Shown: one piece after another, positions 1 through 7,995 of the stretch
How positions within the stretch are numbered: the stretch's first letter is position 1
Layout of the letters: each line of letters starts with the position of its first letter
NCBI GenBank assembly: GCA_003500135.1
Contig: DNTA01000058.1
Location: 1 to 12,542, forward strand
Direction of reading: 5' to 3'
Source of the DNA: Cytophagales bacterium
GTDB lineage: Bacteria > Bacteroidota > Bacteroidia > Cytophagales > Cyclobacteriaceae
Length of the DNA: 12,542 bases
Notes under the pieces: model-generated
Told to the model about the DNA's origin: nothing
Database searches by the model: none
The model's input: the letters and a program-made list of their open reading frames with translations, nothing else
Position numbers and translations under genes: made by a program

Positions 1-8
1 ATCAACCC

Positions 9-36
9 TTCCAGCTTCCAGCCTCGAGCTTCGAGC
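9..36. repeat. Heptamer tandem array, 4 copies
   Basis: Four head-to-tail 7-bp units are visible: TTCCAGC, TTCCAGC, CTCGAGC and TTCGAGC (consensus YTCSAGC). The array lies in the gap before the trehalose synthase gene, about 30 bp from a second, different array. The 8-mer ATCAACCC occurs on both sides of it (1-8 and 54-61). No coding role is seen. The array begins close to the window edge, so more copies could lie further left only if the pattern resumes before base 1; bases 1-8 do not match it. Confidence 0.75.
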
Positions 37-67
37 AAAAAATACTTTCACCCATCAACCCAACCCC

Positions 68-163
68 TGAACTTCTGAACCTCTGAACTACTGAACCATT
101 GAACTATTGAACCATTGAACTATTGAACCATTGAACCCATGAACCCATGAACCCATGAACCCC
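68..163. repeat. Octamer tandem array, 12 copies, TGAACYNN
   Basis: Twelve perfectly phased 8-bp units run without a break, all beginning TGAAC. In order, the last three bases change from TTC, CTC and TAC, to alternating CAT/TAT (five units, a 16-bp higher-order repeat), to CCA three times, then CCC. Because 8 is not a multiple of 3, successive units place TGA in every forward frame, so no forward reading frame can cross the array. It ends 82 bp before the start of the trehalose synthase gene. Copy-number change by slippage is plausible but is inference; the function is unknown. Confidence 0.9.
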
Positions 164-245
164 TACCAACTTTCCCCTCAATCGCTGGACATCAATATCA
201 TAAAGATGTTATATTGGGCTTTGCCAAACGCTAAAACCAGAAAAC

Positions 246-3200
246 ATGCACGACCAATTGCTGTGGTACAAAGATGCCATCATTTACGAACTGCACATCA
301 AAGCCTTTATGGACGACAGCGGCGACGGGGTGGGAGACTTCAACGGACTGCTCAAAAAGCTCGACTACCTGGAAGACCTCGGTGTAACCGCCATATGGGT
401 GCTGCCTTTCTACCCGTCACCCCTCCGCGATGATGGCTATGACATTCAGGACTACTATAGCATCAACCCGTCATATGGCACGGTCAAGCATTTTAAAAAA
501 TTTGTCAAAGCCGCCCGTGAGCGCAACATCCGCGTTATCACCGAGCTGGTGATCAACCACACCTCCGACCAGCATCCCTGGTTTCAACGGGCCCGCCGTG
601 CACCCAAGGGCTCTGTGGAGCGCGATTATTACGTGTGGTCCGACACACCCGATAAATACAAAGGTGTACGCATCATCTTTCAGGATTATGAAGCCTCCAA
701 CTGGACCTATGATCCCGTAGCGGAGCAATACTACTGGCACCGCTTTTTCCACCACCAGCCCGACCTCAACTACGACAACCCACAGGTACAGGAAGAGGTC
801 TTCCGCATCATCGACTACTGGGCCGGTATGGGCGTTGACGGTTTTCGCCTCGATGCAGTGCCCTACCTTTATCAGCGCGAAGGTACCAACTGCGAAAACC
901 TTCCGGAAACACATGTGTTCCTGAAAAAGCTGCGGAAGCACATCGATGAAAAGTTTGAAGGGAAAATGCTATTGGCAGAAGCCAATATGTGGCCCGAAGA
1001 CTCCGCCTCTTATTTTGGTAAAGGCGATGAGTGCCACATGAACTACCACTTTCCCATCATGCCACGTATGTTTATGGCCATGCGGATGGAAAACCGCTAT
1101 CCGATCATCGACATCTTTGACCAGACCCCCGAAATTCCCGATAACTGCCAGTGGGCTATCTTCCTTCGCAACCACGACGAGCTGACCCTCGAAATGGTGA
1201 CCGACGAAGAGCGCGATTACATGTATAAGGTGTATGCCGAAAACCCGAAAGCCAAGATCAACCTGGGCCTGCGCCGGAGGTTGGCGCCGCTTATGGGGAA
1301 CAACCGCCGCAAAATCGAGCTGATCAACACCCTGCTGTTCTCCCTGCCGGGCACTCCCGTGCTTTACTATGGCGATGAGATCGGCATGGGCGATAACTTT
1401 TACCTGGGCGATCGTGATGGAGTGCGAACGCCCATGCAATGGTCACCAGACCGCAACGGAGGCTTTTCTAAGGCCAACCCACAGCAGCTCTACCTGCCTA
1501 TGATCCTCGATCCGGAATATCATTATGAGGCCGTCAACGTGGAGATGCAGCAATCCAATGGCTCGTCGCTGTTGTGGTGGACCAAGCGGATCATCAATAT
1601 GCGCAAGCGGTTTAAGGCCTTCAGCCGGGGCGCCATGGAATTTATCCATTCCGAAAACGCCAAGGTGCTGGCTTTTACCCGTGCCTATAAAGATGAAATC
1701 ATATTGGTGGTCGTCAACCTGTCGCGCTATACCGAAGTAGCCGAGTTGGAGCTCAGTGAGTATGCCGGCTTTGTGCCTATTGAAGTATTTAGTAAGAATA
1801 AATTCCCAGCCATACCGGCCCACCAGGATTATACCTTCACACTCAGTCCGCATGCCTATCACTGGCTGCAGCTTACCAACCACCGTGTGGAGCACGAGCA
1901 GGATGACCCACAACATACCATTGAGGCAGATCAGTTGCAGCGCGTATTTACAGCCAAAAACAAAGAGAAGCTGGAGGATCCGATTTTGCCCGATTACATT
2001 GCGAGAAGTGTCTGGTTCAAAAGTCCGGATCGGAAGATGGAAGAGGCCAAAATTCTTGAAAAGATGCCCCTGAAGCGCTCGGGTAATGCATACTTTTTGC
2101 TCGTCGTAGAAATAAGTTATGAAAGTGGGTTGCCTGATATGTACCAACTGGGCCTTGCCTTTGGCAGAAAGGAAGAAAACCGTGTGGTAGCGCAATATCC
2201 GCAATCGATCATTTGCGAGGCAGTGATCAATGGTCAGGAGGGATATCTCTGCGATGCCCTCTACAGCGCCGGATTTCAGGAAGGATTGTTCCATGCCATT
2301 GCAGCGAAACAAAAAATTAAAACGGATCATGCCACGGTTCGTTTTTACGATGAGAAAAAAATGTTGGGCAAATACCTTAGAAAGCAGGAAGAGCTCAACC
2401 CCAGAATGGTCCTTTCGAGTAAGTCCAACTTTTCTTTGCTATATCACAACGACTTTTACCTCAAGTTGTACCGCAAACTCGATCGCGCCATTAATCCAGA
2501 CCTGGAAATCGTTCGGTTTGCCAGTGAACATAAAGGATTTGAATACATTCCGAAACTGGTGGCTACCATACAGCTGGAGTATGGAAAAGACGATTCCATA
2601 TTGTTAGGTATGATGCAGGAAGCTGTTGAATACGAGAGCGATATGTGGACCTACCTGCTAGAGTTCCTGAAGCGCTACTACTCACGCATAACGTTTAATT
2701 ATGCCGGTCAAAAGGCGCCAAGGCTCAAAGGGTCACTGGTCAAGCCGATCGCCCTGGAAGATTTGGACGACGACGAGCTGAAAGCGGAGATAGGGGCCTT
2801 ATATGCCGATCAGATCAGGATGCTTGGTGAGCGCACTGCAGCTTTTCACCTTACCATGGCCAGCGACGAAAGCAACCCAAGCTTTAGCCCGGAAGAGTTT
2901 TCATTGCATTATCAGCGTTCATTGTTTTCGTCTTTCCAGTCGCTGGTTCGTCATACTTTTCAAAAGCTCAACAGAAAAAAAGGTCAGGCGCCGGATTTTG
3001 TCAGAGAGGAGGTGGACTATTTGCTGCCTATGCGTCAAAAGGTGCTGGATATACTGAAAAAAGTTTACGAACGAAAAATGGACACATTTAAAATTCGTGT
3101 GCATGGCGATTTCCATTTGAAGCAGGTGCTGTTTACCGGACAGGATTTTGTGTTCATTGATTTTGAAGGAGAAACCGGACGGCGGTACAGTGAAAGAAGG

Positions 3201-3560
3201 ATCAAGCGATCGCCGCTGCGCGATATTGCCAGTATGATTCTTTCCCTTCAAAAGGTAACTTTTGCCGGTATTATGGAAAGTGAGGAGGTGCGCATGGAAG
3301 ACTTTGAGGAATTGCGCCCCTGGGCGGAAACATGGTACCACTATATGAGTCAGTTTTTCTTTAAGGCCTATCTCGACCATACCCATGACAAGCCACTGGT
3401 GCCCAAAGCGCAGGAGGACCTGGTCAAGATCCTTAATGTATTTATTCTGGAGCGTGCCCTCATGGAACTGGAAGTTGCCCTGGATGATCCAAAAGACGAA
3501 ATGATTGTACCCCTGCTTTGTATCAATACCATTGTAAAGCAGTGGAATGGAAGAGGGTAG
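246..3560 (+). CDS. treS: Trehalose synthase-maltokinase fusion protein
   Basis: This bifunctional cytoplasmic enzyme should interconvert maltose and trehalose (N-terminal half) and phosphorylate maltose with ATP to maltose 1-phosphate (C-terminal half), feeding the GlgE alpha-glucan route. Residues 1 to about 455 form a GH13 barrel. D203 (in GFRLDAV) is the expected nucleophile, E245 (LLAEANMW) the acid/base and D311 (RNHDEL) the third catalytic carboxylate; DGVRTPMQW is also typical of TreS. A beta-sandwich follows to about 550. The maltokinase begins near W590 (RSVWF) and has H953-G-D-F-H and D972-F-E-G-E, the catalytic and metal-binding motifs of this kinase fold. The 1104-residue length fits known TreS-Mak fusions. 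The ATG gives the usual family start (LLWYKDAIIYELH), with no Shine-Dalgarno sequence before it. GlgE and GlgB are not in the window; the left neighbour is unseen. The first half looks more GC-rich than the second. Confidence 0.96.
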   Translation: MHDQLLWYKDAIIYELHIKAFMDDSGDGVGDFNGLLKKLDYLEDLGVTAIWVLPFYPSPLRDDGYDIQDYYSINPSYGTVKHFKKFVKAARERNIRVITELVINHTSDQHPWFQRARRAPKGSVERDYYVWSDTPDKYKGVRIIFQDYEASNWTYDPVAEQYYWHRFFHHQPDLNYDNPQVQEEVFRIIDYWAGMGVDGFRLDAVPYLYQREGTNCENLPETHVFLKKLRKHIDEKFEGKMLLAEANMWPEDSASYFGKGDECHMNYHFPIMPRMFMAMRMENRYPIIDIFDQTPEIPDNCQWAIFLRNHDELTLEMVTDEERDYMYKVYAENPKAKINLGLRRRLAPLMGNNRRKIELINTLLFSLPGTPVLYYGDEIGMGDNFYLGDRDGVRTPMQWSPDRNGGFSKANPQQLYLPMILDPEYHYEAVNVEMQQSNGSSLLWWTKRIINMRKRFKAFSRGAMEFIHSENAKVLAFTRAYKDEIILVVVNLSRYTEVAELELSEYAGFVPIEVFSKNKFPAIPAHQDYTFTLSPHAYHWLQLTNHRVEHEQDDPQHTIEADQLQRVFTAKNKEKLEDPILPDYIARSVWFKSPDRKMEEAKILEKMPLKRSGNAYFLLVVEISYESGLPDMYQLGLAFGRKEENRVVAQYPQSIICEAVINGQEGYLCDALYSAGFQEGLFHAIAAKQKIKTDHATVRFYDEKKMLGKYLRKQEELNPRMVLSSKSNFSLLYHNDFYLKLYRKLDRAINPDLEIVRFASEHKGFEYIPKLVATIQLEYGKDDSILLGMMQEAVEYESDMWTYLLEFLKRYYSRITFNYAGQKAPRLKGSLVKPIALEDLDDDELKAEIGALYADQIRMLGERTAAFHLTMASDESNPSFSPEEFSLHYQRSLFSSFQSLVRHTFQKLNRKKGQAPDFVREEVDYLLPMRQKVLDILKKVYERKMDTFKIRVHGDFHLKQVLFTGQDFVFIDFEGETGRRYSERRIKRSPLRDIASMILSLQKVTFAGIMESEEVRMEDFEELRPWAETWYHYMSQFFFKAYLDHTHDKPLVPKAQEDLVKILNVFILERALMELEVALDDPKDEMIVPLLCINTIVKQWNGRG

Positions 3561-3605
3561 TGGGTATGCTTAAGGTAAAATAGAATAAAATGAAGGGAAA
3601 ATAAA

Positions 3606-3626
3606 AAGGCTGACATTGTCAGCCTT
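3606..3626 (-). terminator. Hairpin between convergent genes, probable terminator
   Basis: A perfect 9-bp stem (AAGGCTGAC / GTCAGCCTT) with a 3-base loop lies in the 81-bp gap between two convergent genes. Read on the reverse strand it is followed at once by a T-rich tract (TTTTATTTT), as in an intrinsic terminator, 16 bp after the stop of the reverse-strand gene. On the forward strand the tail is AACTATTTAATG, a poor U-tract, so it may stop treS transcription only weakly. Confidence 0.8.
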
Positions 3627-3641
3627 AACTATTTAATGTTT

Positions 3642-4679
3642 TTACTTCCCAAAACTTTCCACGCGGTTATCGAGCTTGGTCGAGAATACGGGGAAGCTGA
3701 TTTTGGCAGTCATATAGAAGCCGGACCCCTGCAGACCCGGGCGATAGCCTACTTCGGCGCCATATCCCCAGGCAAGCGCCCGGTTGAATTTTCCCTCGAT
3801 ACCGGCCCTAGCGCCTAAAATAGAGGTGTTGATCTGATCGCCGGTATAAAGTCTTTCACCGTTGTCTATTTGTTCGTAAATATCAGATACTGTTACAAAA
3901 GGAGTGGCAATGATATCAAAATAGGCGGTAAAGATCAGGTCGTTAACCAGTGTCCCATATTTACTATCGGGTTGTACGGCCACATTTTTGATCAGTGAGA
4001 TACTTCCACCGAGTATAAAACCGGAAGCGTTGTAGTCATTGTAAACCGACAGGTTTGGGTCGATGGCATCGCCAAACTCATCTTCCAGCGCTACATCCTG
4101 ATTTTCCAGTATGCGATTTACATTGAAGGCAGTCTGATAGTGCAAGGCACCCACACGCACACCATAGATGCGTCGCATTTTGGTAGGGATCACCGTATGA
4201 TCAGGCACTGTGGCAGCCCATTTATCGCCTTGTGTCCGTTTGCTATATAGTACAAATTTCGACTCCACATCTTCTTCACGATCCACCACGTGATAGGTAA
4301 CTACGGCTTCCATATACCCAAATGCCTTGGGTTCATTCAGAATAGGGTTATCCGAATTTTCGATCTGGTTCTTGAAAGAAGCATCGCGCTGCATATCGAA
4401 GGTACTATGATAGGCGGTGCGCGCATGCACCATCACGTCAAACACATCCTGGTGGTAGTATTGTGCCTGTAGTCCAAAGCCGGCCGTAACGTTGGTTGTA
4501 AAAAGCTCTCCGTAAATGGGCTGCAAATGGATAAAAAGCTTGTTGATATCGTAAGGGTCGTCATACAACTCTTCGTATGTAAGGGTTTTGGTTTCGGTTC
4601 GTCCAAATCGCTGGGCATGAATTTGAGTGGATACGCAGCAAAACAGTATGAGGACTAAAAATAAGGTATACCTTTTCAC
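3642..4679 (-). CDS. Predicted outer-membrane protein of unknown function
   Basis: I do not recognise this 345-residue protein. Residues 1-22 are a clear signal peptide: a Lys-Arg start, a hydrophobic core (LFLVLILFCCV) and a likely cut after HA-22 before QRF. Two cysteines (14, 15) lie in the core but do not form a lipobox. The rest is rich in aromatic and alternating polar/hydrophobic segments, with glycine-rich stretches near the end (for example ILGARAGIEGKF, WGYGAEVGYR, GFYMTAKISFPVF), which suggests a beta-barrel or an outer-membrane-associated beta-protein. The start is GTG; an in-frame TAA at 4695-4697 leaves no room for an earlier ATG, and this start gives the signal peptide directly. 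It appears to be a single-gene unit, with a candidate promoter box at 4737-4744 and a good terminator hairpin beyond its stop. Alternative: a periplasmic beta-protein. Confidence 0.85.
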   Translation of the reverse strand: MKRYTLFLVLILFCCVSTQIHAQRFGRTETKTLTYEELYDDPYDINKLFIHLQPIYGELFTTNVTAGFGLQAQYYHQDVFDVMVHARTAYHSTFDMQRDASFKNQIENSDNPILNEPKAFGYMEAVVTYHVVDREEDVESKFVLYSKRTQGDKWAATVPDHTVIPTKMRRIYGVRVGALHYQTAFNVNRILENQDVALEDEFGDAIDPNLSVYNDYNASGFILGGSISLIKNVAVQPDSKYGTLVNDLIFTAYFDIIATPFVTVSDIYEQIDNGERLYTGDQINTSILGARAGIEGKFNRALAWGYGAEVGYRPGLQGSGFYMTAKISFPVFSTKLDNRVESFGK

Positions 4680-4736
4680 GACGTTGGAATTAAATTAAAA
4701 AATGAGCTCAATAGTTAAAAAGTACTTAATTCTTAA

Positions 4737-4767
4737 CAAATATATTAATATTTCCATGTAATTGAAA
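4737..4767 (-). promoter_or_regulatory. Candidate Bacteroidota-type promoter
   Basis: On the reverse strand TATATTTG (4737-4744) matches the Bacteroidota -7 consensus TAnnTTTG exactly. A TTTC (4764-4767), three of four bases of the -33 TTTG element, lies 19 bp upstream. Transcription would begin near 4731, leaving a leader of roughly 50 bases before the GTG start at 4679. The region is AT-rich, so a chance match is possible. Confidence 0.4.
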
Positions 4768-4862
4768 TGTCAGGGCCATGGCTAATATGTAATAATAGTA
4801 AATTATGTGCTACTTTTTCAGCTATTTGAGCAGAATTGTCGGAAATCGAAGGCCTTAGATCA

Positions 4863-4898
4863 TAAAAAAGCCCCTTTTCATCGAAAGGAAAAAGGGCT
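4863..4898 (-). terminator. Intrinsic terminator after hemL
   Basis: On the reverse strand AGCCCTTTTT (4889-4898) pairs with AAAAGGGGCT (4869-4878) over 10 bp, with one G-T wobble and a 10-base loop. The stem is followed by TTTTT. It begins 20 bp after the hemL stop codon and closes the guaA-TPR/binding-fold-hemL block. Confidence 0.88.
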
Positions 4899-4918
4899 AT
4901 AATAATGTTTCGATTTTA

Positions 4919-6211
4919 TTAGTGAATTTCTTCCAAAGCGGCTTTGTTGGCTTCGATGATATGACCAACTTCCTTTTCGCCAATGGCAGTTGATATGAAC
5001 AATGCCTCAAATTGCGAAGGCGCCAGGTACACATTTCTGTTGAGCATCGCGTTGAAATAACGACCAAAAAGCTTGGTGTCTGAAGTTTTTGCCGATTTGA
5101 AATCAAAAACTTCTTCCTGCGTAAAGTGCAGACTGATCATCGAGCCCAGCTGGTTAATGGTATAGTTTTTACCAATAGCCTTTACATTTTCTTCAAAGCC
5201 TTTTTTGAGCTTTTTAGTGGTCGTATCCAGTTGTTCATAAACTTCCGGATGATCATTCAGATATTTCAACATGGCGTATCCGGCCGACATGGCAATGGGG
5301 TTGCCGCTAAGGGTACCGGCCTGATAAACCGGGCCCTGTGGCGATACATAATCCATTATTTCCTGTTTGCCGCCGTAGGCGCCCACCGGCATTCCACCGC
5401 CAATGATTTTTCCAAGCGTAGTCATATCGGGTGTTACTCCGAGTAATTCCTGTGCCCCGCCTTTGGAAAGTCTGAACCCGGTCATGACTTCATCAAATAT
5501 CAGAACAATGTTTTCCTGGTCGCAGATCTTTCTCAAGCCCTCCAGATATCCGGGTTTTGGTACAATACAGCCCATATTACCTGCTACCGGTTCTAAAATG
5601 ATGGCGGCAATTTCATTTTTGTTGTGCTGGATCAGCGCTTCCACAGCCTCCAGATCATTAAAGGGAGCTGTCAGGGTGTCCAGCGCTGTGCCTTTGGTTA
5701 CGCCGGGGCTATCGGGCGTGCCCATCGTGGCGGCCCCACTACCTGCGGCAATCAGAAACGAATCGCCATGGCCGTGGTAGCAACCTTCCATTTTAATGAT
5801 CTTATCGCGACCCGTAAAGCCACGGGCCACCCTGATGGCCGACATGGTGGCTTCGGTCCCCGAATTGACCATTCTTACTTTTTCGATGGAAGGCACCATT
5901 TCTACAATAAGTTCAGCGATGGCCACTTCTTTGGCGGTAGGGGCACCAAAAGAAAGGGATTTCCCAATGGCATCGGCCACAGCCTTTTCAATAATGTCAG
6001 GTGCATGGCCAAGGATCATCGGCCCCCATGAGTTGATCAACTCGATATAATGGTTGTCGTCCTCATCGTACATGTAGGCGCCTTTGGCCGATTTGATAAA
6101 TAGTGGGTCGCCACCAACGGCTTTAAAGGCGCGCACAGGAGAGTTGACACCACCAGGAATTACTTTTTGAGCTTCTTGATAGAGTGAGATACTGTTGTTT
6201 TTTTGAATCAT
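4919..6211 (-). CDS. hemL: Glutamate-1-semialdehyde 2,1-aminomutase
   Basis: This PLP enzyme moves the amino group of glutamate-1-semialdehyde to give 5-aminolevulinate, the last step of the C5 route into heme and other tetrapyrroles; it works in the cytoplasm as a dimer. The 430-residue length is normal for the family. It opens with the typical Ser-Leu-rich helix and [11 protein letters not shown] (19-29). The cofactor-phosphate region NSGTEA is at 116-121, followed by YHGHGD (145-150). D240 in IFDEV should contact the pyridine nitrogen, and K268 in [15 protein letters not shown] is the Schiff-base lysine. The ATG lies 1 bp after the stop codon of the upstream TPR/binding-fold gene (TAA-T-ATG), so its translation is probably coupled to that gene. 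No Shine-Dalgarno sequence is visible. A terminator follows directly. GabT-like aminotransferases are the main alternative, but the SPVRAF and [11 protein letters not shown] signatures argue for HemL. Confidence 0.97.
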   Translation of the reverse strand: MIQKNNSISLYQEAQKVIPGGVNSPVRAFKAVGGDPLFIKSAKGAYMYDEDDNHYIELINSWGPMILGHAPDIIEKAVADAIGKSLSFGAPTAKEVAIAELIVEMVPSIEKVRMVNSGTEATMSAIRVARGFTGRDKIIKMEGCYHGHGDSFLIAAGSGAATMGTPDSPGVTKGTALDTLTAPFNDLEAVEALIQHNKNEIAAIILEPVAGNMGCIVPKPGYLEGLRKICDQENIVLIFDEVMTGFRLSKGGAQELLGVTPDMTTLGKIIGGGMPVGAYGGKQEIMDYVSPQGPVYQAGTLSGNPIAMSAGYAMLKYLNDHPEVYEQLDTTTKKLKKGFEENVKAIGKNYTINQLGSMISLHFTQEEVFDFKSAKTSDTKLFGRYFNAMLNRNVYLAPSQFEALFISTAIGEKEVGHIIEANKAALEEIH

Positions 6212-6212
6212 A

Positions 6213-7979
6213 TTAATATTGTGGATTCAGTAAAATTAATTCTGCATCTGAAAATTGTATCAACGGAACAAACTGGTTATCGTTGGATTCAGCGAAGGAA
6301 TATCCTTCGAAGATTACTCCTTTAATAAAATGTTGTGGACCGAAAGAGTTTTCAAAATGGTTGCCATGTTTTTGCAACATCCGGCCTAGCACCATCATTT
6401 CGTCGTAGCCCAGAAAGCTGTATTTTTCTGGTAGAGTGTTGTATTTCTCGGCATATCGTTCCCTGAAATTCCTGACCTTTTCCGAACCATGGTCATAATA
6501 CATGGGCCACATCAAAATGGCCTTGAGGCGTTCCAGGGCCTGAAGTGATACCTCTTTGTCTTCGAGCCAGTCACCCCTGCCTACTAAAATGGTTGAATCC
6601 ATGCGCGTTTCCAGCGCTGTGATGGTCATGGAGGCTATTGATGCTTCATCGGAGGTGATAAAAACATGCCCAATACTATCCGGCGCTACAACCAGAAATT
6701 CATCTTCACCGCGCCGCAGGTTGCTTCTGCGACTTGAAGATTCATTGTTTTCAAGTTCTTCGATGGTTTGTGTTGACGTTAGGACATCCAGGATTTTTCT
6801 CGGATTGTTATCGCTTACCGTATCCATGTGATTCACACTGAGCCCGTTGTTGATCAGGGTTTTGCCATATGTGTACGCCATTATAGAGTCGCGGTCGGTT
6901 TTGCCAAGGAAAATAAAGGCATTGGGATTGTGGACTATCTGGCTGACATATTCTGCTGCTCTTTTACTCATCGTAGCATAGGAGGGCATCATCAAAAAAG
7001 CATAGGGGTTGTTTTGTATGACTTCCGGGTTTTGTGAGATCGGATTGACCATCACAATTTTATTTTGGAAAGAAAACCGGGATACCATATTTACCGGCCC
7101 CGGGTACAATGGCCCTATGATCAGGTCCATAAACTTCATTTCGTCTCTTTCCAGAATTCTTTTCGTGGTAAGGCTGTCTTTACGAGTGTCATAAGCCAGC
7201 AATTCAATATTCACACCTTCTGATTTCAGATGATCAACGGCCAGTTGAATGCCCTGATAAAGATCCAGTATAAACCTGTTGGTAATCCTTTTCCGGTTGT
7301 TGGACAGGTCTTCGAATAAAAACGGTAGAATTACGGCTACCTGGTACTTGTTTTTTCTGATACTTTTTACCTCTTCCCTTATCCGGAAGCCGGAGCGATC
7401 CAGTTCAAACTTTATTACAAGCTCCTCCAGCAGTTTCCGGTCCTGTTGCTGAAGAGGTTGGGCAAAAATCAAACGCGCATAGCGTTCACCTACTATGCGG
7501 TTCTCCTGATGCAACTCATAGAGAGCTTGTATGCTGTCAAGACTCTGGATTTCACTGATATCATTTTTAATCAATTTACCGGCAAGATCGCTGGTTTTCT
7601 GGTCTTTAATACTTTGATATTGTTTTAAGGCACTGCTAAAATCGTCAGTTTCCAGGTAAAACTTAACCAGCCAAAGGTAGGCCTCATCAATTTGCTTCCA
7701 ATCCGGATTGTTCACGGTTATCTGAAGCATCATGTCCTTGGCCTGTCGCAATTTCCCCTGTTCATATGCCGAGAGCGCATAATAATAGGATGCATACCAT
7801 TTAAAAGGCGTTTTTGCCGCAGGGGCTGTGAAGGGCATCAGCTTCTGCGTAGCCAGATTGTATTTGCCCAGCTTAAAAAACTCCTTTCCTTCAAGGTAGT
7901 CCTCCTGGCTCAACTGTCCGAATGACTGCAAGGATAACAGAAGGGCAAAAGATATGGTCAATAGGTGTTTTAGTTGCAT
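6213..7979 (-). CDS. Exported TPR plus type I periplasmic-binding-fold protein
   Basis: The 588-residue product has a signal peptide (residues 1-21, MQLKHLL then [11 protein letters not shown], cut near Q22). A helical TPR-like region runs from about 25 to 200 (for example [41 protein letters not shown]). A type I periplasmic-binding / ABC substrate-binding-like domain runs from about 212 to the end ([39 protein letters not shown]). This order resembles LpoA, the outer-membrane activator of penicillin-binding protein 1A, but there is no lipobox cysteine, so it should be periplasmic or attached otherwise. No ABC permease or ATPase is nearby, which argues against simple nutrient uptake. A polar linker rich in Ser, Arg and Glu (about 406-426) interrupts the binding domain. 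I chose the ATG at 7979: it gives a clean signal peptide and leaves 16 bp after guaA. A longer TTG start at 8009 would lie inside guaA. The ligand is unknown. Confidence 0.88.
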   Translation of the reverse strand: MQLKHLLTISFALLLSLQSFGQLSQEDYLEGKEFFKLGKYNLATQKLMPFTAPAAKTPFKWYASYYYALSAYEQGKLRQAKDMMLQITVNNPDWKQIDEAYLWLVKFYLETDDFSSALKQYQSIKDQKTSDLAGKLIKNDISEIQSLDSIQALYELHQENRIVGERYARLIFAQPLQQQDRKLLEELVIKFELDRSGFRIREEVKSIRKNKYQVAVILPFLFEDLSNNRKRITNRFILDLYQGIQLAVDHLKSEGVNIELLAYDTRKDSLTTKRILERDEMKFMDLIIGPLYPGPVNMVSRFSFQNKIVMVNPISQNPEVIQNNPYAFLMMPSYATMSKRAAEYVSQIVHNPNAFIFLGKTDRDSIMAYTYGKTLINNGLSVNHMDTVSDNNPRKILDVLTSTQTIEELENNESSSRRSNLRRGEDEFLVVAPDSIGHVFITSDEASIASMTITALETRMDSTILVGRGDWLEDKEVSLQALERLKAILMWPMYYDHGSEKVRNFRERYAEKYNTLPEKYSFLGYDEMMVLGRMLQKHGNHFENSFGPQHFIKGVIFEGYSFAESNDNQFVPLIQFSDAELILLNPQY

Positions 7980-7995
7980 TTTGCTTGATTTTGGG

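Noticed and set aside
155..433. A 92-codon forward frame beginning in the octamer array
   Set aside because: It overlaps the treS start in another frame, its first codon is part of an ATGAACCC repeat unit, and its product (arginine-rich, low complexity) resembles no protein.
471..2330. Three consecutive long reverse-strand open frames opposite trehalose synthase
   Set aside because: They lie wholly antisense to a gene with clear family motifs throughout; their translations show no recognisable domain and are explained by the codon use of the true gene.
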